Assembly (NCBI RefSeq): GCF_010726085.1
Contig: NZ_AP022560.1
Location: 62,001 to 126,000, forward strand
Reading direction: 5' to 3'
DNA from: Mycolicibacterium moriokaense
Lineage (GTDB): Bacteria; Actinomycetota; Actinomycetes; Mycobacteriales; Mycobacteriaceae
DNA length: 64,000 bases
Position numbers and translations under genes: made by a program. The first letter of the stretch is position 1; each line of letters begins with the position of its first letter. A model generated the notes under the pieces. It saw only the letters and a program-made list of their open reading frames with translations. It did not search any database and was not told the origin of the DNA. This document shows positions 8,834-17,731 of the stretch, in pieces.

Positions 8834-9996
8834 GCGTCCTCCCGACCCAGGACGAGCGTCGCGTTGCCCATTCTCGTGCTCAGCCAGCCACCGGTGCCGT
8901 GGGCCAGTGCCAGGTTGCAGTCGCGGACCTGCACAGCGGGATGCGCTTCGCCCCGCAGCTGGCGGACCGCCTCGATGATCTTGGTCATCCCGCCGCGGTT
9001 GGCCGGGTGGTTGTTGCACAGGGACCCGCCGTCGGTGTTGAACGGCAATCGGCCATCGGGGGCTTGCAGCGCGCCATCCAACACAAACTTGCCGCCGTCA
9101 CCTTTGGCGCAGAATCCCAGGTCCTCGAGTGCCAGCAAGACGGTGATGGTGAACGAGTCGTAGAGACCGACGTAATCGATGTCGGCGGCACGCACACCTG
9201 CCTCGGCGAATGCGTCCGCGCCTGAGCGCACCCCGCCGGTCACGGTGATGTCCTGCCAGCCGCCGCGAGTGTGTTCGACCGCCTCTCCATGCCCTAAAAC
9301 CTTCACGCAGTCACGGTCCAGTGCGGCGGCGACGTCGTCCGCGACGACGACAAGCGCGCCGCCGCCGTCGGTGACCACACAGCAGTCAAGTCGATGCAGC
9401 GGCGAGGACACCATCGGGGAATTCACCACGTCCTCGACCGTCACGACGTTGGGCAACATCGCGTGCGGATTGTGCTGGGCATGGGTGGATGCGGCCACCT
9501 TGATCTCGGCCAGCTGTTCGCTGGTGGTCCCGTACTGGTGCATGTGCCGTTGCGCGGCCAGCGCGTACAGTGCGCTGACGTTCGCGCCGAAGATCGGCTC
9601 GAAGGACTTCTCTGGCGGCTCACCCATCAGTTGGCCGGGCGCCCGCAACGACGTCGTGCGCGGGCGCCCGCCCAACGTGATGAGAGCAACCCGGCATTTG
9701 CCGGCGGAGATCGCCGCGGCCGCATGCCCGACGTGGGACATGTACACCGATCCCCCCATATCGGAGCTGTCGATGTAGCGCAGCTTCAGGGCGAGGTAGT
9801 CGGCCATCGCCAGCCCGCCCAGCCCGGGCGCATCGCCTCCGCAGAAGTAGCCGTCCACGTCGGCAAGATCAAGGCCGGCGTCGGCCAGCGCGCCCAGCGC
9901 CACCTCGGCGTGGATCTGCGGAATCGACTTGTCGGGCAGTTCGCGCCCCGGGTGTTCGTAAGCTCCGGCGATGAACGCCTTTCCCCTGATCGACAT
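8830..9996 (-). CDS. Thiolase-fold lipid-transfer protein, probable Ltp2-like aldolase
   Basis: 388 residues. The chain has the thiolase/SCP-x fold, but the position of the nucleophilic cysteine reads SSDMGGSVYMSHVGHAAAA, with no cysteine. The C-terminal half has NTDGGSLCNNHPANRGG and LAHGTGGWLSTR, patterns I associate with Ltp2-type retro-aldolases rather than Claisen-cleaving thiolases. It would therefore cleave a beta-hydroxyacyl-CoA made by the MaoC pair into a ketone or aldehyde plus a short acyl-CoA. It touches the SDR stop codon by one base (TGATG) and overlaps the DUF35 gene, so a stable complex is expected. Confidence 0.85.
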   Translation of the reverse strand: MSIRGKAFIAGAYEHPGRELPDKSIPQIHAEVALGALADAGLDLADVDGYFCGGDAPGLGGLAMADYLALKLRYIDSSDMGGSVYMSHVGHAAAAISAGKCRVALITLGGRPRTTSLRAPGQLMGEPPEKSFEPIFGANVSALYALAAQRHMHQYGTTSEQLAEIKVAASTHAQHNPHAMLPNVVTVEDVVNSPMVSSPLHRLDCCVVTDGGGALVVVADDVAAALDRDCVKVLGHGEAVEHTRGGWQDITVTGGVRSGADAFAEAGVRAADIDYVGLYDSFTITVLLALEDLGFCAKGDGGKFVLDGALQAPDGRLPFNTDGGSLCNNHPANRGGMTKIIEAVRQLRGEAHPAVQVRDCNLALAHGTGGWLSTRMGNATLVLGREDA

Positions 9997-10931
9997 CAGA
10001 CGAACGGGTTCGGCGGCGCCGCCTCGGTGATCGGACGGAACTGCGACTCCACCTCTTTGGCCATTTCATCGAGGTCCCACGGGCCGTCCGAACGCAGGGT
10101 GACCAGCGGCTCGGGGTCGCTGTAGAGCGAGACCTCATAGCCCCGGGCGTGAATCACGTGGCCGTTAAGCCAGCCGGAGTGCTCGGAGGCCAGGTAGGCC
10201 GCGATCGGGGCGATACTGTCGGGCGACAACTCATTCGCGCCCGAGCTATAGGCATCGTCTCGGATGGTGGCCGTCATCCGGGTCGCTGCGGCGGGCGACA
10301 CGGCGTTGGTGGTGACGCCGTACCTGCGCAGCGCCACGGCGCACGAGTAGGTCAGCCCGACGATGCCCATCTTCGCCGCCGAGTAGTTGGGCTGCCCCGG
10401 CGCGCCGTGCAGTCCGGCCCGGGAGGTGTAGTTGATGATCCTGTTCTGGGCGTCGGGATCACCGATCTTGCGCCAATGCGCAGCAGCGGGCTTGATGGTG
10501 TTGAAGTGCCCCTTCAGGTGGACCCTGATGACGGCGTCCCACTCCTCCTCGGACATGTTGAAGATCATCCGGTCACGCAGAATTCCCGCCACGTTGACCA
10601 GGACATCGAGTTTGCCGAAGCGGTCAATGGTCGACTCCACCAGATCGCGGGCGGCTTCATGGTCGGAAATGTCGGCGCCATTGGTCACCGCGGTGCCGCC
10701 GGCGGCCTCGATATCACGAACCAGTTCACTCGCGGGGTTGCCGTCGCTTTGCAGTCCACTCAGCGAAGCACCGATGTCGTTGACGACGACGGTCGCTCCC
10801 TCGCGAGCGAAGAGCTTGGCCACCGCGCCGCCGATGCCGCGGCCGCCCCCGGTGATGATGGCGACGCGTCCATCCAGAGTTCCCGCGGAAGTATCCGCCG
10901 ACGCCCGCTCGGCGATGTCGCGACTATTCAT
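9996..10931 (-). CDS. SDR, (R)-3-hydroxyacyl-CoA dehydrogenase/17-beta-HSD4-like
   Basis: 311 residues from the ATG at 10931, which has AGGAGCC upstream; the ATG at 10955 lacks one. NAD-binding TGGGRGIGGAVA, the NVAGI motif and the active site YSAAK (in PNYSAAKMG) are intact. The pattern VVVNDIGAS followed by an insertion is typical of multifunctional-enzyme-type 17-beta-HSD4 dehydrogenases acting on 3-hydroxyacyl-CoAs of branched or steroid side chains. It is the first gene of a nine-gene unit running to 3754, with an operator-like site at 11051-11069 upstream. Confidence 0.87.
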   Translation of the reverse strand: MNSRDIAERASADTSAGTLDGRVAIITGGGRGIGGAVAKLFAREGATVVVNDIGASLSGLQSDGNPASELVRDIEAAGGTAVTNGADISDHEAARDLVESTIDRFGKLDVLVNVAGILRDRMIFNMSEEEWDAVIRVHLKGHFNTIKPAAAHWRKIGDPDAQNRIINYTSRAGLHGAPGQPNYSAAKMGIVGLTYSCAVALRRYGVTTNAVSPAAATRMTATIRDDAYSSGANELSPDSIAPIAAYLASEHSGWLNGHVIHARGYEVSLYSDPEPLVTLRSDGPWDLDEMAKEVESQFRPITEAAPPNPFV

Positions 10932-11050
10932 GGTGCGGCTCCTGTCTGAAATCACTCGCCCGGCGCATGGGCGCTACGTGGCCCGTCGTCGGGGACGACC
11001 CAGGCCCAGCCACGCATGCCCAGTCGAAATCTACATCAGATTGGTTTCCA

Positions 11051-11069
11051 AATCCTACGTAGATTTAGA
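11051..11069. promoter_or_regulatory. Candidate operator between the SDR operon and the ferredoxin gene
   Basis: The sequence AATCCTACGTAGATTTAGA is nearly palindromic around CTACGTAG. It shares the CTA..AGATT look of the other island sites. It sits about 120 bases upstream of the leftward SDR operon and about 190 bases upstream of the rightward ferredoxin gene. A second A+T-rich stretch at 11202-11230 lies nearer the ferredoxin start. Confidence 0.4.
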
Positions 11070-11260
11070 ACTGCACCGTTTCTATCCCGCACTCCCCTGC
11101 GCTGTCAAGCGCGTCACACTACGACCGCATTGTGCCAGGCACACGATGCGCCGACGGGGTTAGGGCCTAGGCCGATGGACACTGCAGTCGAAGACTGTTT
11201 AGTGCTGCAGAATCGGTTTTGGTTTAGACTCTCCCGAGAAGCGCGTAGGAGGTGCTGATC

Positions 11261-11584
11261 GTGGTGAAAGTAACGTACATACGGTCCGGCGGTGAAGAAG
11301 TCATCGTCGAGGTCACCGAGGGAACCTCGGTCATGCAAGCGGCGGTGGCCAACAACATTTCCGAGATCGTCGCCGAATGTGGCGGCACCCTGGCGTGTGC
11401 GACATGTCACGTCTACGTCAACGACGATGATTTGGGTCGCCTCGGCGCGGCCAGCGCCGACGAGGAGGAGATGCTTGACTACACCGCTTCTCCCCGCCAG
11501 GCCAACTCCCGACTCAGTTGCCAGATCAAGGTCGGTCCCGAACTGGACGGTCTCGTTGTGCGAGTGCCACCGACGCAGTTATGA
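11261..11584 (+). CDS. 2Fe-2S ferredoxin (putidaredoxin type)
   Basis: 107 residues from the GTG at 11261, eight bases after TAGGAGG; a GTG at 11252 falls inside that ribosome site. The cluster ligands are seen as ECGGTLACATCH (C-x5-C-x2-C) and a fourth cysteine in LSCQIKV. It is an adrenodoxin/putidaredoxin-type electron carrier that would supply the P450s at 23363 and 38962. Its stop overlaps the reductase start (ATGA). Confidence 0.92.
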   Translation: MVKVTYIRSGGEEVIVEVTEGTSVMQAAVANNISEIVAECGGTLACATCHVYVNDDDLGRLGAASADEEEMLDYTASPRQANSRLSCQIKVGPELDGLVVRVPPTQL

Positions 11585-12870
11585 CCAGGACGTCCGAGAC
11601 TTCCACCATCGTCATCGCCGGTGCAGGGCAAGCGGGTTCCCATACGGCCGCCTCCTTGCGCGAGTTTGGGTTCAAGGGTCGGATCGTGCTGGTCGGCGAC
11701 GAACCGTTCCTGCCCTATCAGCGGCCACCGCTGTCCAAAGGCCACCTCACCGGTGCATCCACGCGCGAGAGCCTTTGGCTGCACCCTGGCAGCTTCTACG
11801 AGCAGCACGGTATCGAGCTACTGCTGGCCGAAACGGTGAGCAGCATCGATCGCACCAACTGCCGCGTCCAACTCCGCGGCGGCGCTTGGCTGGACTACGA
11901 CCACCTGGTGCTTGCGCTGGGTGCCCACAACCGCGCCCTGCCAGTCGCGGGAACCGAGCTCGACGGTGTCGTCGGGCTGCGAAACCTCGCCGAAGCCGAC
12001 GACATCCGCGCCCGGTTGGACCGCGCCCGCCACGTCGTGGTGGTAGGTGGCGGCTTCATCGGACTCGAGGTCGCGGCGACCGCGACCAGGCTCGGCCTCG
12101 ATACGGTCGTCATCGAGATTTCCGATCGCCTGATGGGTCGTGTGCTGTCTCCCCAGATGGCCGGCTTCCTCCTCGACGCTCACCGCTCCCGAGGCCTCAA
12201 CATCGAACTCGGCACCAGCGTGGCCGGATTGACCGGCGCAGCCGGCCGGGTCAGCGCTGTGACAACGACCGAGGGCCGCGAATTCCCCGCCGACATGGTC
12301 CTCGTCGGCATCGGAGCGGTGCCGAACACCGACCTCGCCGAGGACGCCGGTCTTCGCGTCGACAACGGGATCGTTGTCGACGAATACCTGGCCACCGACG
12401 ACGGCCGAATCTCTGCCGTCGGCGACTGCACGTCATGCCCCAACCGCTACGCCGGCGAGCTCCGGGTGCGCCTGGAGTCGGTGCACAATGCCACAGCACA
12501 GGCCCGCGTTCTGGCCGCCCGACTCGTCGGACGCCCAGAACCCTACGACAGCGTCCCCTGGTTCTGGAGCGATCAAGCCGACCTCAAGTTGCAGATCGCC
12601 GGACTCAGCACACAACCCAGCCGGGCCGTGCTTCGCGGAGACCCCGCCAGTGGTCGCTTTTCGGTCTTCTGCTTCCACAACGACGTGCTACGTAGCGTCG
12701 AATCACTCAACCGACCCGGCGACCACATGGCCGCCCGCAAATTGCTTGCTCTCGGCGATTGCCTGACCCCTGAACAGGCCAACGACCTCAACTTGGACCT
12801 GCGCGCGCACATCACGGCCTCAACCGGCGAGCCTGAGGTCAGGGAGCACCGTGCGCCGGCGCCGGGCTGA
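11581..12870 (+). CDS. FAD-dependent ferredoxin reductase (putidaredoxin-reductase type)
   Basis: 429 residues from the ATG at 11581, which overlaps the ferredoxin stop. FAD-binding GAGQAGSHTAASL near the N-terminus, PYQRPPLSKG, the NAD-binding VVGGGFIGLEVAA, and VGDCTS before the C-terminal domain are all characteristic. It transfers electrons from NAD(P)H to the adjacent ferredoxin and from there to the P450s. These two plus genes form the only plus-strand operon in the first 25 kb. Confidence 0.93.
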   Translation: MTRTSETSTIVIAGAGQAGSHTAASLREFGFKGRIVLVGDEPFLPYQRPPLSKGHLTGASTRESLWLHPGSFYEQHGIELLLAETVSSIDRTNCRVQLRGGAWLDYDHLVLALGAHNRALPVAGTELDGVVGLRNLAEADDIRARLDRARHVVVVGGGFIGLEVAATATRLGLDTVVIEISDRLMGRVLSPQMAGFLLDAHRSRGLNIELGTSVAGLTGAAGRVSAVTTTEGREFPADMVLVGIGAVPNTDLAEDAGLRVDNGIVVDEYLATDDGRISAVGDCTSCPNRYAGELRVRLESVHNATAQARVLAARLVGRPEPYDSVPWFWSDQADLKLQIAGLSTQPSRAVLRGDPASGRFSVFCFHNDVLRSVESLNRPGDHMAARKLLALGDCLTPEQANDLNLDLRAHITASTGEPEVREHRAPAPG

Positions 12871-13271
12871 CGCGGTTGCGGTCGACTCTTGGCAAGATTG
12901 GCTCAGTGAATCGCCTTGTGCTCGAATGTAAAAGCCTCATTGGCGGCGATGATGAGCTGTGCCTCTGGGTGGGCACCGGCCACTACCACGATCGCTGAAA
13001 TCGTTTGAGGGCCAAGCCCGCGGCTGCCGTCAGCATTCGACTGGCAGTTCATGGCCTCATGCAGCAACGTCGGCGGCTAGTTCTAGGCACTCGACGGCAT
13101 GCCGGCAAGCGGGCGACAATGGTGAAGTTCAGACCACTTCGCCGCAGGCGTCGCGACTCACGCCTTGCAGGAACACAATCGTTCGTGAAATTCCAGGCGC
13201 CCATGCCGTCAACCATCTCGTCCGGCATCACCCGAATGGGCTTGAGCACTCACGCATCGGACATCGCGCAA
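12871..13271. other. 400-base gap between convergent units
   Basis: This lies between the reductase (plus) and the acyl-CoA ligase (minus). Apart from the weak minus-strand frame at 12903-13052, I see no gene, operator or clear terminator. The base composition is more even than in the genes, suggesting decayed sequence. Confidence 0.4.
12903..13052 (-). CDS. Possible short ORF or gene remnant
   Basis: A 49-residue frame starts at an ATG at 13052 and ends at 12903, with codon use like the neighbouring genes (SAIVVVAGAHPEAQLI, then a charged tail). I do not recognise it and see no ribosome site. It could be the last piece of a lost gene downstream of the reductase. Confidence 0.25.
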   Translation of the reverse strand: MNCQSNADGSRGLGPQTISAIVVVAGAHPEAQLIIAANEAFTFEHKAIH

Positions 13272-14888
13272 TCACCGCCGTCGACGGTCATCACGGGCGA
13301 CCACAAGACCCAGCTCCTCAAAGTCGAGTGTGGTTTCGGTGATGCCCCGCTCGCGCAACTTGAACTTCTGCACCCGACCGTTGACGTTGGCCGGAAGCGA
13401 CTCGAGCACCTCGACGTAGCGCGGAATCGCATAGTAGGGCATTGACTTCCGGAAGAACTCGAACAATTCCCGCGGTTGAATCTCACACCCTTGGGCCAAC
13501 ACCAGGCAAACTTTGACGTCGTCCTCGCTAAGCTCGGAGGGTACGGCGTGCACGGCTGCTTGTGCGATCAAGGGATGGGCGACGATGGCCTGCTCGAGTT
13601 CGATCGAGGATACATTCTCGCCACGACGGCGCAACGAGTCCTTTTTCCTGTCGGCGAACCAGAAATATCCCTCGTCGTCGACACGGGCGCAGTCCCCCGT
13701 GTGGTGCCACAGATTCCGAAATGTGCGTACGGTCGCCGCATCGTCGTTCCAATACCCAGAGAACATGCGGAACGGCTCGTCGGGCCGCACGATCATCTCG
13801 CCGGCCTCCCCTACCGCCACCTCACGGTCGTGATCGTCGACGATCTTCACCTGCAGCCCTCTGGTCAGCTTGCCCATGCTGCCGGGGTGGCGTTTATCCC
13901 GCGGATCGCCCAGCAGCACCGGCCAGCACTCCGACTGGCCGAAGACCTCGGAGAACGGGGCTATGCCGAAGCGCTTCTCGAACTGCTCGATGAATTCAGG
14001 TGTCGACGGCGTGAAGGTGATGTGGCGCAGTTTGTGGTTGCGGTCGTCCTCGTGGGGCGGCTGGGCCATGATCGCCATGCCCATCGCTCCCATACCGAGC
14101 GCAGCAGTGGCACCGGTCTCCCGAATGCGTGCCATATAGGTGCTTGCGTGGAACGCGGGTTCCACGATCGCCGATCCGCGAACAGCTAATGCTGCTGCGA
14201 CGAGCCAGGTTTGGCCGCTGAAGTGAAACAGCGGAGTGGCTCCGAAGATGATGTCGCCCTTCTCATACCAGCCGTGCTCGACGAACACGTTGATGAGGTT
14301 GCAGTAGTACCCGTGGGTGGTGGTGCAGCCCTTCGACGGCCCGGTCGTGCCCGAGGTGTAGACGATCGCGCACACGTCGGTGGGGTCGATCTCTGGCTCC
14401 GCAAGAGCTACACCGCAGTCCTGCAGCTGCGTGTAGTGCAGGTCGGGCTGAAGCATTGCGTCCTGCGAGGGCTGTCCCACCAGGACCAGTCGCGGCCGCT
14501 CAGTGAGGGTCGCAAGAATCGGTGAGAGCAAGTCGAGGGCTTCGCTGTCACCGACGTAAACCTTGGGGGACGTCTGAACAAGCTGGTGGTGCAGAAAATC
14601 TCCCCGCAGGTAGGTGTTGAGCGGAACCTGGATGGCACCTGCCTTGGCCACGGCATAGATGAGCACGATGTTCTCGATGCGGTTGGGCAGATTGATCGCG
14701 ACCCGGTCGCCCTTGCCCACTCCTGCCGCCTGCAGCCCCGCAGCGACGCGATCGGACTGTGCGTCGAGTTCGCCCAGAGTGACCCAGTCGCTGTCACATT
14801 GGACGAAGGGCCGGCCGGGGTCGAGCGCAGCTTCCTCGCGCAGCCATGCGCCCAGGGTCCGTCCAAAGCGGTGATCATCGTGAGCCAT
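13272..14888 (-). CDS. ATP-dependent acyl-CoA ligase (AMP-binding family)
   Basis: 538 residues. The AMP-forming P-loop is YTSGTTGPSKG; the other core motifs are HHTGDCARVDDEGYFWFADR and the C-terminal NGRVQKFKLRE carrying the catalytic lysine. It activates a carboxylic acid to acyl-CoA through an acyl-adenylate. The shape is closest to crotonobetaine/carnitine-type ligases (CaiC) and mycobacterial FadD-like enzymes; the substrate is unknown. It overlaps the GMC gene upstream by 14 bases and is the last gene of the unit starting at 21157. Confidence 0.9.
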   Translation of the reverse strand: MAHDDHRFGRTLGAWLREEAALDPGRPFVQCDSDWVTLGELDAQSDRVAAGLQAAGVGKGDRVAINLPNRIENIVLIYAVAKAGAIQVPLNTYLRGDFLHHQLVQTSPKVYVGDSEALDLLSPILATLTERPRLVLVGQPSQDAMLQPDLHYTQLQDCGVALAEPEIDPTDVCAIVYTSGTTGPSKGCTTTHGYYCNLINVFVEHGWYEKGDIIFGATPLFHFSGQTWLVAAALAVRGSAIVEPAFHASTYMARIRETGATAALGMGAMGMAIMAQPPHEDDRNHKLRHITFTPSTPEFIEQFEKRFGIAPFSEVFGQSECWPVLLGDPRDKRHPGSMGKLTRGLQVKIVDDHDREVAVGEAGEMIVRPDEPFRMFSGYWNDDAATVRTFRNLWHHTGDCARVDDEGYFWFADRKKDSLRRRGENVSSIELEQAIVAHPLIAQAAVHAVPSELSEDDVKVCLVLAQGCEIQPRELFEFFRKSMPYYAIPRYVEVLESLPANVNGRVQKFKLRERGITETTLDFEELGLVVARDDRRRR

Positions 14889-16515
14889 TGGTCACTCCAT
14901 TCGGGTTGGGTCGTGCACCGAGGATGAGCTCGGCCGCCCGTTCGCCGATCATCATCGAGGGGGCGTTGGTATTGCCCGTGGTGATGGTGGGCATGATGCT
15001 GGCATCGGCGACGCGCAGGTTGGCGGTGCCGTGCACTCTGAGTTCAGGATCGACCACCGCGAGGTCGTCGATGCCCATTTTGCAGGTCCCCACCGGGTGG
15101 TAGGACGGTGTCACGGTGCGGCGCACGTACTGCTGCCAGTCGGTATCGGTGCGACAGTCCGCTTCAGGTTCGAGCTGTCCGTCGGTGATCTCTGCCATCG
15201 CCGGCTGAGCCATCACTCGCTGCACTTCGCGCAGCCCACGCACGCAATCTCGCAGGTCGTCCGGGTCGGCTAGGAACTGATACGAGATGCGTGGCATGGC
15301 GTCAGGAGCTGATCCACGTAACGTGATCGATCCACGGGTGCGGGGCCGCAGGAACGTCGACGACGACAGGAAGCCCTGCTCCTTGGCCTTCTGCACGTTG
15401 AACATTCCGTTGGCGTCGACTGCACGAGTGATGGCAAAAGGAACGAACTGCAGCTGTAGATCAGGTGACTCCAAACCGGGATCGGTGCGTGCCATGCACT
15501 GCACCTGCACCATCGTCATCGCCAGCAGACCGCTGCCGTTGCGCACGTAGTCCACGATGCCTTCGACGGCAGTGCCAATGCGCATCTTGTTGATAGTGGC
15601 GATCTTTGACCGCCAACGCTGCATCAGGTAGGGATGCTCGTGCAGGTTTTGGCCTACCCCGGGCAGGTGCATCACAGTTTCCACCGCGGCATCCGACAGC
15701 GTCGAACGAGGCCCGATTCCGGACAGCTGCAGCAACCGGGGAGAGCCGATCGAGCCGGCGCTGATCACCACTTCCTCGCGCGCCCTGGCCTGCGTGACCG
15801 TGCCCTGGTGCCGATACTGCACTGCGACTGCCCTGTTGCCTTCCAGCACAATGCGATACACGTAGCTGTGGGTGCGAACGGTAACCTTGCCTTTGGGTGC
15901 GACGCGCCGAAGGTACTCGCGCGATGCTTGTGAGCGAGTGCCGCGACGATGGTTCACCTGGGCCAGCCCGACACCGTCCTGGGAGGTGCCGTTGTAGTCA
16001 GGGTTGGACGGATAACCTGCCTGCAGGCAGGCCTTCATGTACGCCATGTTGGCCTGGCCGCGGTTGGTCTGCACGTTCACCGAAATGGGACCCGAACCCC
16101 CGCGCAATTCGCTTGGACCGCCCTCCCACGTCTCCATCCGTTTGAATGCGGGCAGGACCGAGTCGTAGTCCCAGCCGGTGCATCCGTTCTTGGCCCAGCC
16201 GTCGTAGTCGGCCCGGTTGCCGCGGACGAAAACGCACGAATTGATCGAGCCGCCACCGCCCATCACCTTGCCGGCCATCCAGGCTTCGGGATTGCCGGTG
16301 CGCGTCGGGTCCGGCTCAGCCGGGTATTTCCAGTTCACTTTCTGGTAGGCGATACCAACCGCGGCAGGGATCCGCACATCGATGCGCCGATCGCTACCGC
16401 CGGCTTCCAGCAGCAGCACGTCGGCACCGGCTTGAGCCAGCCGGGCCGCCACCACCGATCCGGAGGAGCCCCCGCCAACGACGACGTAGTCGAAGGTGTC
16501 ACCGCTCGTAGTCAC
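14875..16515 (-). CDS. GMC-family FAD oxidoreductase (choline-dehydrogenase-like)
   Basis: 546 residues, GTG at 16515 with GGAAGG upstream. The N-terminal FAD motif VVVGGGSSGSVVAARL, the GMC signature around GKVMGGGGSINSCVFVRGN, and the C-terminal catalytic histidine in SYHPVGTCKMG with a partner asparagine in NTNAPSMMIGERAA are all present. It oxidises a primary or secondary alcohol to an aldehyde or ketone. The two aldehyde dehydrogenases in the island could take the product on. Related to alkanol and polyethylene-glycol dehydrogenases; substrate unknown. Confidence 0.9.
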   Translation of the reverse strand: MTTSGDTFDYVVVGGGSSGSVVAARLAQAGADVLLLEAGGSDRRIDVRIPAAVGIAYQKVNWKYPAEPDPTRTGNPEAWMAGKVMGGGGSINSCVFVRGNRADYDGWAKNGCTGWDYDSVLPAFKRMETWEGGPSELRGGSGPISVNVQTNRGQANMAYMKACLQAGYPSNPDYNGTSQDGVGLAQVNHRRGTRSQASREYLRRVAPKGKVTVRTHSYVYRIVLEGNRAVAVQYRHQGTVTQARAREEVVISAGSIGSPRLLQLSGIGPRSTLSDAAVETVMHLPGVGQNLHEHPYLMQRWRSKIATINKMRIGTAVEGIVDYVRNGSGLLAMTMVQVQCMARTDPGLESPDLQLQFVPFAITRAVDANGMFNVQKAKEQGFLSSSTFLRPRTRGSITLRGSAPDAMPRISYQFLADPDDLRDCVRGLREVQRVMAQPAMAEITDGQLEPEADCRTDTDWQQYVRRTVTPSYHPVGTCKMGIDDLAVVDPELRVHGTANLRVADASIMPTITTGNTNAPSMMIGERAAELILGARPNPNGVTNGSR

Positions 16516-16548
16516 CTGTCGGCCTTCCTTTCTGACGAACGCTACGGC

Positions 16549-17715
16549 CTAATAGCTCTTGGGCAGGCCGAGGACGTGTTGGCTGATGTAGGCCAAGATC
16601 AGCTCTTGGGGGATCGGCGCGATCTTCATCAGCCGCGCTTCGCGCCAGTACCGCGCGATGTGGTATTCCTCGGCGTAGCCGAACCCGCCGTGGACCTGCA
16701 TGGCCGTGTCGGCGGCTTGGAAGCCGGCGTCGGCTCCCAGCAACTTGGCCATGTTCGCTTCGGCGCCGCTGGGCAGTCCGCGATCCAGCATCCAGCCGGC
16801 ACGCCGGGTGATCAGCTCGGCGGCCTCCAGCCGGGCATGGGCCTCGGCAAGCGGGAACGCGACACCCTGATTCTGCCCAATAGGTCTGCCGTACACCACG
16901 CGTTGGTTGGCGTAGCCGACCGCGCGGCGCAGCGCCGCCTGGCCGGTACCGATGGCCTCCGACGCGATCAGCACACGCTCAGCGTTGAGCCCGTCGAGAA
17001 GGTAATAAAAGCCCTTGTCCTGCTCGCCGACACGGTCGTCGACCGACACCACCACATCGTTGTACACGGTCTCGCACGAGGACACCGCATTGCGGCCGGC
17101 CTTGGCGATCGGCGTGATGGTGACGGCGGGGTCATGCAGGTCCACCATGAAAAGAGTCAGCCCGTCGGTACGCCGCTTACACTGCTCGACGGGCGTCGTC
17201 CGGGCCAGCAGCAGCACCCGGTCGGCGTCTTGGGCCTTGGAGGTCCACACCTTCTGTCCGCGAATGACATACGAGTCGCCATCGCGGACAGCGCGGGTCT
17301 TGATGGCCAGCGTTTCGGTACCGGCGTCGGGTTCGGTCACCCCGAAGGCCACATGCAGCTCTCCGGAGGCGACGCGGGGAAGATACCGCTGCTTGATGTC
17401 CTCCGAGCCGTGCAGGATGAGCGGATGCATGCCGAAGATCGACAGGTGGATGGCGCTGCATCCGTTCATCGCAGCGCCGGAAGCGGCGACCTCCTGCAAG
17501 ATGACCGAGGCCTCCAGTAGCCCCCGGCCGCTGCCGCCGTAGGCCTCGGGTATCGCGATACCGATCCAACCGCCATCGGCCAGCGCCCGGTAGAAGTCCC
17601 ACGGGAACTCGTGGCGCCGATCGCGCTCGGCCCAGTAGTCGTCGTCGAACTTTGTGCAGATCGCGCCGATGCCCTCGCGTATCAGGTCAAGATCGGTGTC
17701 GGCCGAGAAGTCCAC
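16549..17715 (-). CDS. Acyl-CoA dehydrogenase
   Basis: 388 residues from the GTG at 17715, which has GGGAGG nine bases upstream; the frame further up to 18162 is a shadow of the aldehyde dehydrogenase gene. Flavin and substrate motifs: VAFGVTEPDAGTETL, GQKVWTSKAQDADRVLLL, and MQVHGGFGYAEEY near the end. The C-terminus (APIPQELILAYI) lacks the usual YEGT sequence. It introduces an alpha,beta double bond into an acyl-CoA. It lies 16 bases after the aldehyde dehydrogenase in the same unit. Confidence 0.9.
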   Translation of the reverse strand: MDFSADTDLDLIREGIGAICTKFDDDYWAERDRRHEFPWDFYRALADGGWIGIAIPEAYGGSGRGLLEASVILQEVAASGAAMNGCSAIHLSIFGMHPLILHGSEDIKQRYLPRVASGELHVAFGVTEPDAGTETLAIKTRAVRDGDSYVIRGQKVWTSKAQDADRVLLLARTTPVEQCKRRTDGLTLFMVDLHDPAVTITPIAKAGRNAVSSCETVYNDVVVSVDDRVGEQDKGFYYLLDGLNAERVLIASEAIGTGQAALRRAVGYANQRVVYGRPIGQNQGVAFPLAEAHARLEAAELITRRAGWMLDRGLPSGAEANMAKLLGADAGFQAADTAMQVHGGFGYAEEYHIARYWREARLMKIAPIPQELILAYISQHVLGLPKSY

Positions 17716-17731
17716 TTCTGACGCCCTCCCG

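Noticed and set aside
8834..9019. Extension of the DUF35 protein
   Set aside because: It lies within the thiolase gene; the GTG at 8833 overlaps the thiolase stop as GTGA, typical of this operon.
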